Shown here piece by piece: positions 34,219 through 39,280 of a stretch of 39,280 nt of DNA. The notes below the pieces were generated by a model. That model saw nothing but the letters and a program-made list of their open reading frames with translations, did no database searches and was not told the origin of the DNA. Both the position numbers and the translations under genes were made by a program. The DNA is from Bryobacteraceae bacterium (GTDB taxonomy: Bacteria > Acidobacteriota > Terriglobia > Bryobacterales > Bryobacteraceae): the NCBI GenBank assembly GCA_025924475.1, contig JAICIH010000014.1, positions 1-39,280 on the forward strand. Direction: 5' to 3'. Numbering within the stretch: the stretch's first letter is position 1; each line of letters begins with the position of its first letter.

Positions 34219-34599
34219 ATGAAAGAAGTGGAATTACAAGCGCCGGCCGCCGACCCGGAACATATCGCGATTTCTAAATCGACCGGCATCCAGATCGATT
34301 GGCGGGACGGGCATCATAGCTCCTATACCCTCGCCTACCTGCGTGACGAGTGCCCTTGCGCAACCTGCACCGGAGCGCACGGCACGCCTCCACAGCGCTC
34401 GGATTATCGCAAACAGGAATTGTTCCCGATGTACAAGCCGTCGCTAAAGATGAATTCGGTGGAACCGATCGGCCAGTACGCCATCCGCATATTCTGGAAT
34501 GACGGGCACAGCACGGGAATGTACTCGTTCGATCACCTGCGCAAGATTTGCCCCTGCGCGGAGTGCCAGGCCAAAACAACTACAGCAAGCGGAAGTTGA
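34219..34599 (+). CDS. DUF971 (GBBH-like N-terminal domain) protein
   Basis: 126 residues. Two similar halves: IQIDWRDGHHSSYTLAYLRDECPCATC and IRIFWNDGHSTGMYSFDHLRKICPCAEC, each ending in a CxCxxC motif. DUF971 resembles the zinc-binding N-terminal domain of gamma-butyrobetaine hydroxylase and is often found near Fe-S/Mrp-type factors; function unproven. A GAGCGGGA site precedes the ATG. It lies 9 bp after the RSH gene and its end overlaps the convergent TonB gene by 20 bp. Confidence 0.9.
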   Translation: MKEVELQAPAADPEHIAISKSTGIQIDWRDGHHSSYTLAYLRDECPCATCTGAHGTPPQRSDYRKQELFPMYKPSLKMNSVEPIGQYAIRIFWNDGHSTGMYSFDHLRKICPCAECQAKTTTASGS

Positions 34600-35713
34600 C
34601 GATTACTTGCGCCTGGGTGGCGACTGCGCGGCCACCTTTCAGCCCCGGGCGGAAGCGCCATTTCATCACCGCTTCGATCGCTTTTTCGTCTAAGCCGAGC
34701 CCGAGCGGCCGTATCACGTGAATGTCACGGGGAACGCCGGACGCATCGACCACGATCGATAGCAGGACCTCTCCGGAGTATTTGGCTTTGCGGGCCTCTT
34801 CCGAATATTCGGGTTCGACTTTGCTCACCAGCACGGGGGCGGAAACGTCGCCGCCGATGCGGTAAGCGCCACCGCCGCTGCCGCCACCGCTGCCGTTGCC
34901 AAAACCGTCCCCATTGCCATTGCCGAGGCCGCGGCCTTTTCCATTACCCAGGCCATCTGCGCCTTGGCCGGCAGACATGGGATCTAACTTGCTCAACGGA
35001 TCGCCGTATTGCTCGGCGGCAATCTGCGGAGCCGGAGCGGTAATAGTAGGTGTCACCGGCAACACCGGCTTGGGAACCGCCATGGCCGGCGGTACGAACT
35101 GCTTCGGCGCCTGCTTGGGAGCCTCGCCGCGATTCACCGGAATAGGCGATTTCATGCCACCGCCGCCTCCACCACCCGCCTTCGTTTGCGCCGGAGGCAG
35201 CTTATAGGGCGGCACATAGTAGATGTCCGTCACCCGCTGGACAACTTTCCTCCCGGTGGGTGTTTGGAAGAATACGAGTAACAGCACCACCACTCCGACG
35301 TGAATCAAAACGGAAGCGGTGCCGGAACGCGTGCCGCCGCCCGCGTAGGCTCCCCAGATGGAACCAACCTCAACCGGTTTCGACGTTACTTCAAGAGGCG
35401 GTAGCTTGGGTGGACGAATCAGGTCTCGAACATTCGAGATCAGCGATTTGTACCAGGGCAGTTCGATCTTGCTGGCATCGCCGAGATAGGAACTTTCAGC
35501 AGGCCGCGAAGTCACTTCCAGTGGCGGGAGTTTAGGAGGACTTATGATTTCACGGATACCTTGGACGATCGATTTGTACCAGGGTGCTTCCAGGTCGCTC
35601 GCCACTAACAGGTTATCTAAATGGGTATCTGTATGAGCTGTCTGAGAATCACGCTCCATGGTTTCTTTCTCTAGCCCGTTGGTTGCTGCCCACTCTGCCG
35701 ACGAACTCCCCAT
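34580..35713 (-). CDS. TonB-family energy transducer with duplicated N-terminal motif
   Basis: 377 residues from the ATG at 35713; a TTG at 35734 and an ATG at 35659 are also possible. The cytoplasmic N-terminus holds two copies of a juxtamembrane motif: LEAPWYKSIVQGIREIISPP plus KLPPLEVTSRP, and IELPWYKSLISNVRDLIRPP plus KLPPLEVTSKP. A membrane helix (SVLIHVGVVVLLLVFFQ, about 135) follows, then a Pro/Gly-rich periplasmic linker with GGGGGGG and a Gly/Asn/Gly stretch (GNGKGRGLGNGNGDGFGNGS), and a TonB C-terminal domain (VEPEYSEEARKAKYSGEVLL ... MKWRFRPGLKGG). It supplies energy to outer-membrane receptors. Confidence 0.85.
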   Translation of the reverse strand: MGSSSAEWAATNGLEKETMERDSQTAHTDTHLDNLLVASDLEAPWYKSIVQGIREIISPPKLPPLEVTSRPAESSYLGDASKIELPWYKSLISNVRDLIRPPKLPPLEVTSKPVEVGSIWGAYAGGGTRSGTASVLIHVGVVVLLLVFFQTPTGRKVVQRVTDIYYVPPYKLPPAQTKAGGGGGGGMKSPIPVNRGEAPKQAPKQFVPPAMAVPKPVLPVTPTITAPAPQIAAEQYGDPLSKLDPMSAGQGADGLGNGKGRGLGNGNGDGFGNGSGGGSGGGAYRIGGDVSAPVLVSKVEPEYSEEARKAKYSGEVLLSIVVDASGVPRDIHVIRPLGLGLDEKAIEAVMKWRFRPGLKGGRAVATQAQVIVNFRLL

Positions 35714-35817
35714 ATACGACACTACTCTCCGCAATCTTGGACGTGATATGAAAAATCACAGTTGCAAATTTCGTTGCACCCCGTATGCCCAGTCTAGCGT
35801 AGTCCGGCCCTACCCGG

Positions 35818-36471
35818 TCATTTTAGCGCAGGATTGAGGAGCAGAAATCTTTCGGACTCGTCCCAGATCTTATCCAACACATCGGTCAATTCATGCCCTG
35901 AGGCTAGGCGGATTAAGCGGACATTCGGGTGGGCGGCCGCAAATTTTACGGATTGGGCCACCGGGACCAGGGGGTCGGAATCGCCGTGAAAGATCAGGCA
36001 AGGCTGAGAAAACTGGGGCTCCGGCTCAAACCGGGCCGCATCCTCCATCAATTGGTATCCGATGAGCTGCGGCCGGCCGGTCCCGTAATGGAGAACCGGG
36101 ATGCTGCCTTTCTCTTTCCAGAGGCGGAGCCGGTCGGGTCCCAATTCCGTGGTCCAAAGGGCATGGAAGCGTAGAGCGGGCGCCAGCAGGATCACACGAT
36201 CGACTTCCGGATGGCGCGCGGCATACAGAGCCGCCAGGTAGCCGCCGAGACTCGAACCGATCACGATCGCAGGTTCATGCCTCCCCAGGCGTTCAATCAG
36301 CGCGAGTTGTTTGCTAAGCGTTAACCCCTCAAAATCCCCTTCGGCCAGGTCGGGAATTTCGACAGCCAGCCCAAGCGCCTCCAATTTTTCCGCGAAGAAC
36401 CGCGCCTTCCGGGAGGCCGGACTCGAAGCAAAGCCATGGAGGTAAAGGACACGCGGGCGGCTGGACAACAT
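35818..36471 (-). CDS. YqiA/YcfP-like alpha/beta-hydrolase (esterase)
   Basis: 217 residues. The N-terminal RVLYLHGFASSPASRKARFF is the classic start of the YqiA family. Catalytic triad: Ser74 in IGSSLGGYLA, Asp166 (HGDSD) and His193 (SGHELTD). The family hydrolyses short acyl esters; the cellular substrate is unknown. It is divergent from acpP with a 131-bp gap, so a link with lipid metabolism is possible but rests on position only. Confidence 0.9.
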   Translation of the reverse strand: MLSSRPRVLYLHGFASSPASRKARFFAEKLEALGLAVEIPDLAEGDFEGLTLSKQLALIERLGRHEPAIVIGSSLGGYLAALYAARHPEVDRVILLAPALRFHALWTTELGPDRLRLWKEKGSIPVLHYGTGRPQLIGYQLMEDAARFEPEPQFSQPCLIFHGDSDPLVPVAQSVKFAAAHPNVRLIRLASGHELTDVLDKIWDESERFLLLNPALK

Positions 36472-36480
36472 CTACATCTT

Positions 36481-36498
36481 ACTGAGGCTTGCCTCAGT
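36481..36498. promoter_or_regulatory. Perfect 8-2-8 palindrome between a YqiA-like esterase and acpP
   Basis: ACTGAGGC-TT-GCCTCAGT begins 10 bp upstream of the esterase start and about 105 bp before acpP. It could be an operator shared by the two divergent genes or a leader hairpin. It does not resemble the FapR site of Firmicutes. Confidence 0.4.
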
Positions 36499-36602
36499 TG
36501 CTACAGTAGGCGATTGCGGCCTCGGATTGAAAAGCCGGCCGGACGATGATGTAGCTTAGAGGTTTCGGGCGCACGTTTTTTGCGAGCACAGGAGAACAAT
36601 TC

Positions 36603-36836
36603 ATGGCGGTAGCGGACAAAGTAAAGCAGATCATTGTGGAACAGCTTGGGGTCGATGAAGGCCAGGTTGACCCGAGCGCGTCATTTGTCGACGATTTGGG
36701 CGCGGATTCGCTCGACATTGTCGAACTGGTGATGGCGTTTGAGGAGGCCTTCGATCTCGACATTCCCGATGAAGAAGCCGAGAAGATCAAGACCGTCAAG
36801 GACGCGGTTGATTACATCGAGTCAAAAAAAAAGTAA
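36603..36836 (+). CDS. acpP: Acyl carrier protein
   Basis: 77 residues with the strongly acidic, helical ACP composition. The phosphopantetheine-attachment Ser36 is in [12 protein letters not shown]; helix IV contains [15 protein letters not shown] lies about 9 nt before the ATG. It precedes fabF by 12 bp, the standard bacterial pair; it carries acyl chains in fatty-acid synthesis. The C-terminal tail ends KKK. Confidence 0.97.
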   Translation: MAVADKVKQIIVEQLGVDEGQVDPSASFVDDLGADSLDIVELVMAFEEAFDLDIPDEEAEKIKTVKDAVDYIESKKK

Positions 36837-36848
36837 GCGCGTGAGCGA

Positions 36849-38096
36849 ATGGCGCCACGCAGAGTAGTTGTCACCGGCATTGGGCTCCTCAGCTCAGCCG
36901 GGACGGGAACAGAGGAGTGCTGGGCGGCAATCCGGAGCGGGAAGAGCGGTATCGGCCGGATCACTCAGTTCGACGCTTCCGAATTCACCTGCCAAATCGC
37001 CGGCGAGGTCAAGAATTTCGATCCGCTGCGCTTCGTCGACAAAAAAGATGTCAAAAAGATGGGGCGATTCATCCAGTTCGCCATGGCGGCGACGGAGTTT
37101 GCGGTTACGGCAGCCCGATTGAAAGTCGGCCCGGAAGATGCCGAACGTACGGGAGTGTACATCGGCAGCGGGATCGGGGCCTTCGAGATTATCGAGCGCG
37201 AGCATAAGACCTTGCTCGAGCGGGGCCCAAGCCGCATCTCTCCTTTTTTTATTCCGTCGTGCATCGTGAACCTGGCGAGCGGATACGTTTCCATCCGTTA
37301 TGGGGCGAAGGGGCCGAACTCGGCGACTGCCACCGCCTGCACCACCAGCGCGCATTCCATCGGCGATTCGTTCCGGCTGATTCAATATGGCGAAGCCGAT
37401 GTCATGATCTGCGGCGGCAGCGAGGCTTGCGTAACTCCTATGGGCATCGGCGGATTTGCCGCAATGCGCGCTCTTTCGACTCGCAACGATGAACCGGAAC
37501 GCGCCTCCCGGCCCTGGGACGCACAGCGTGATGGCTTCGTAGTAGGCGAAGGCTCGGGAATTTTAATTTTGGAAGAACTGGAACGCGCGCGGCAGCGCGG
37601 CGCTCCGATACTCGCCGAGATCGTCGGCTATGGCATGAGCGCCGATGCGCACCACATCACGGCGCCTCCCGAAGACGGCAACGGCGGCTATCGCGTAATG
37701 CGCAATGCTATGCGCAGCGCTGGCATCGAGCCCTCCGCAGTGCAGTACGTGAACGCGCACGGGACCTCTACCGGGCTGGGCGATAAAGCGGAGACGCTCG
37801 CCATTAAGCAGGCTTTCGGCGAGCACGCAAAGAAGCTGGCCGTCAGCTCGACCAAATCCATGACCGGCCATCTGCTCGGAGGAGCGGGCGGCCTCGAAGC
37901 GGGTATTTCCGTGCTTGCCATTCGCGACCAGATTGCGCCGCCGACCATCAACTACGAATTCCCGGATCCCGAGTGCGATTTGGACTACGTGCCGAATCAG
38001 GCGCGCCCTATCAATATCGAATACGCGCTCTCGAACAGCTTCGGCTTCGGCGGCACGAACGGCTGCCTGATTTTCAAGCGCTACTCGGGTAGCTAA
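36849..38096 (+). CDS. fabF: 3-oxoacyl-ACP synthase II
   Basis: 415 residues. The condensing-enzyme triad is complete: Cys164 in TACTTSAHSIG, His304 in NAHGTSTGLGD and His341 in KSMTGHLLGGAG. N-terminal RRVVVTGIGLLSSAG is typical of KAS II. It elongates acyl-ACP by decarboxylative condensation with malonyl-ACP. Located 12 bp after acpP in one operon. Confidence 0.97.
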   Translation: MAPRRVVVTGIGLLSSAGTGTEECWAAIRSGKSGIGRITQFDASEFTCQIAGEVKNFDPLRFVDKKDVKKMGRFIQFAMAATEFAVTAARLKVGPEDAERTGVYIGSGIGAFEIIEREHKTLLERGPSRISPFFIPSCIVNLASGYVSIRYGAKGPNSATATACTTSAHSIGDSFRLIQYGEADVMICGGSEACVTPMGIGGFAAMRALSTRNDEPERASRPWDAQRDGFVVGEGSGILILEELERARQRGAPILAEIVGYGMSADAHHITAPPEDGNGGYRVMRNAMRSAGIEPSAVQYVNAHGTSTGLGDKAETLAIKQAFGEHAKKLAVSSTKSMTGHLLGGAGGLEAGISVLAIRDQIAPPTINYEFPDPECDLDYVPNQARPINIEYALSNSFGFGGTNGCLIFKRYSGS

Positions 38097-38114
38097 AGTC
38101 GCAATACGCCTCGT

Positions 38115-38207
38115 TAAAAAATTGGGGACTGACTGAAGCGCCGTTACAAAGCTGCTGAAAATGCAATCGCTGCAACGCCGGCGCGGCTGTCTGTCCCCAA
38201 TTTTTTA
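38115..38207. repeat. 93-bp inverted-repeat element (MITE/REP-like) between fabF and etfB
   Basis: The ends are TAAAAAATTGGGGACTGAC (38115-38133) and its reverse complement with one mismatch (38189-38207). An inner pair GCGCCG (38138-38143) / CGGCGC (38179-38184) extends the fold. The AATTGGGGACAGAC-like end resembles repeats that occur near REP-associated tyrosine transposases in several phyla (recollection, not checked). It may also act as a terminator after fabF, since the right arm ends in six T residues. Confidence 0.6.
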
Positions 38208-38243
38208 TCTCGTTCGGCATACTGAAGAAGAACCCTGTCTGCA

Positions 38244-39014
38244 ATGAAGATCATAGTGTCGGTGAAACAGGTAGCGGCGCGGGACTCGGCATTGCGCGTG
38301 AACGGCGCGGGCGCCTGGCTCGATGAGAGCGGCCTGAGCTATGAGATGAACGAGCCTGACGCTTACGCCCTCGAAGAAGCCCTGCAATTGAAAGAAAAAC
38401 TCGGTGGCGAAGTGATCGCCCTGTGCGCGGGCCCGGCGCGCGCCACCCAAACCATTCGCGAGGCTTTAGCGAAGGGAGCCGACCGCGCGATCCATATCGA
38501 GACTGGCGACAAGGGGGTTCTCGATCCGCTGGCGACGGCCCGATTGCTTGCTGCGGCCATCGCTCCGGAAGCGCCGGATTTCGTCCTGACCGGCCTGCAA
38601 TCGGACGATCTGGGCTACGGCCAAACCGGCGTGGTCTTGGCCGAACTGCTCGGCTATGCGCACGCGACGATCGTCATGGAGGTGGAGCCATTGGACAAGC
38701 GGGTCCGTGTGAAGCGCGAATTGGAAGACGGCTGGTTTCAACATGTCACGCTTCCACTGCCCGTCGTGCTCACCATCCAATCAGGCATCAAGAAACTCCG
38801 TTATGCCACGCTGATGGGCATCAAGAAAGCTAAGACAAAAGAAGTAAGAACCGTGCCGGCTGCCGATCTGAAAACGGACCTCGCGAGCCAGGCCGAAGTG
38901 GAGCGCGTCTATTTGCCGGAGCGTTCGAAGCAGACACAAATGCTCACCGGAGACGCCAAACACGTAGCGCACGAGCTAGTCGAAAAATTGAAATTCGAGG
39001 CGCGCGTGCTATGA
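38244..39014 (+). CDS. etfB: Electron transfer flavoprotein beta subunit
   Basis: 256 residues. N-terminal KIIVSVKQVAARDSALRV is typical of FixA/EtfB, followed by SYEMNEPDAYALEEALQLKE and the AMP-binding-type stretch LTGLQSDDLGYGQTGVVLAELLGY. It forms a heterodimer with EtfA and carries electrons from acyl-CoA or other dehydrogenases to the quinone pool. Its stop overlaps the etfA start by 4 bp (ATGA). Confidence 0.95.
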   Translation: MKIIVSVKQVAARDSALRVNGAGAWLDESGLSYEMNEPDAYALEEALQLKEKLGGEVIALCAGPARATQTIREALAKGADRAIHIETGDKGVLDPLATARLLAAAIAPEAPDFVLTGLQSDDLGYGQTGVVLAELLGYAHATIVMEVEPLDKRVRVKRELEDGWFQHVTLPLPVVLTIQSGIKKLRYATLMGIKKAKTKEVRTVPAADLKTDLASQAEVERVYLPERSKQTQMLTGDAKHVAHELVEKLKFEARVL

Positions 39015-39280
39015 GCGTTCTGGTAGCGCTCGAGCAGCGGGACGGCAAATGGAATCGCGCATCGTTTGAGGCTTTGGCGGCGGGCCAGAGGATCGCAGCG
39101 GCGCTGGGAGTTCCCGTGCAGGCTGTTGTATTGGGCGCGCAGATCGACTCTCTGGCGCAAGAAGCGGCTGGCTATGCGGTCGAAAAAGTGTTGGCGGCCG
39201 ATCACCCGCTTTTGCGCGATTACACCGCGGACGGCTATACGGCCGCTCTCGAACAGATCGTTCGCAGCGTGCAGCCGGAA
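39011..39280 (+). CDS. etfA: Electron transfer flavoprotein alpha subunit, N-terminal part (cut by window edge)
   Basis: I translated 90 codons to the window edge: MSVLVALEQRDGKWNRASFE then ALAAGQRIAAALGVPVQAVV and VEKVLAADHPLLRDY. This is the N-terminal half of EtfA/FixB; the FAD-binding C-terminal domain lies outside the window. The ATGA overlap with etfB shows one operon and coupled synthesis of the two subunits. Confidence 0.9.
   Translation, partial: MSVLVALEQRDGKWNRASFEALAAGQRIAAALGVPVQAVVLGAQIDSLAQEAAGYAVEKVLAADHPLLRDYTADGYTAALEQIVRSVQPE

Noticed and set aside
38189..38207. Simple intrinsic terminator of fabF only
   Set aside because: The 93-bp element with long terminal repeats and a central 55-bp loop is larger than a normal terminator, though it could act as one.

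Overview
The window looks like a chromosomal segment of an Acidobacteriota genome, probably near Solibacter/Bryobacter (inference from gene content, with no marker RNA present). The evidence is an ADOP-type MacB-like permease, an Oar-like TonB-dependent receptor with an N-terminal carboxypeptidase-regulatory domain, the PWYKS/PPKLPPLEVTS type of TonB protein, an acidobacterial Ig-like secreted domain, and GC-rich codon use. No rRNA, tRNA, CRISPR array or recognisable transposase or integrase gene was seen.

Layout. 1-3546 (-): a heavy-metal RND efflux operon (small membrane protein, TolC-like, adaptor, RND pump running off the left edge), divergent from 3597-7762 (+), a translationally coupled pair of a secreted protein of unknown function and an AlkP-superfamily phosphatase/phosphodiesterase. 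The 50-bp divergent gap holds a near-perfect 19-bp palindrome. 7843-11374: DeoR regulator, a convergent secreted ankyrin protein, and a degenerate GGDEF protein. 11558-14005: ADOP permease. 14070-19139 (-): tightly packed uvrA - CPBP protease - mtnA - Uma2 nuclease. 19310-21650: DinB protein, an isochorismatase-fold protein with Ser in place of the catalytic Cys, and an Fsr-like MFS exporter.

21594-25812 is the most unusual region. It is about 4.1 kb, visibly richer in A+T, and flanked by an 87-bp direct repeat (81/87 identical by my alignment). Each repeat copy carries both the 3' end of the MFS gene and, on the other strand, the 3' end of the VOC gene. The segment between them holds a broken minus-strand gene, a lipoprotein with an aspartyl-protease-like fold, a metzincin protease gene broken by a nonsense codon and a frameshift, and a small secreted protein. 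I read it as a decaying insertion at the junction of two convergent, overlapping genes.

25733-29549 (-): TonB receptor followed 4 bp later by a VOC protein. 29604-30350 (-): VapBC-like module. 30540-34599 (+): diheme cytochrome c, bifunctional RelA/SpoT enzyme and a DUF971 protein. 34580-36471 (-): TonB protein with a duplicated N-terminal motif, and a YqiA-like esterase. 36603-39280 (+): acpP-fabF, a 93-bp inverted-repeat element, then etfB-etfA (the latter cut by the window edge).
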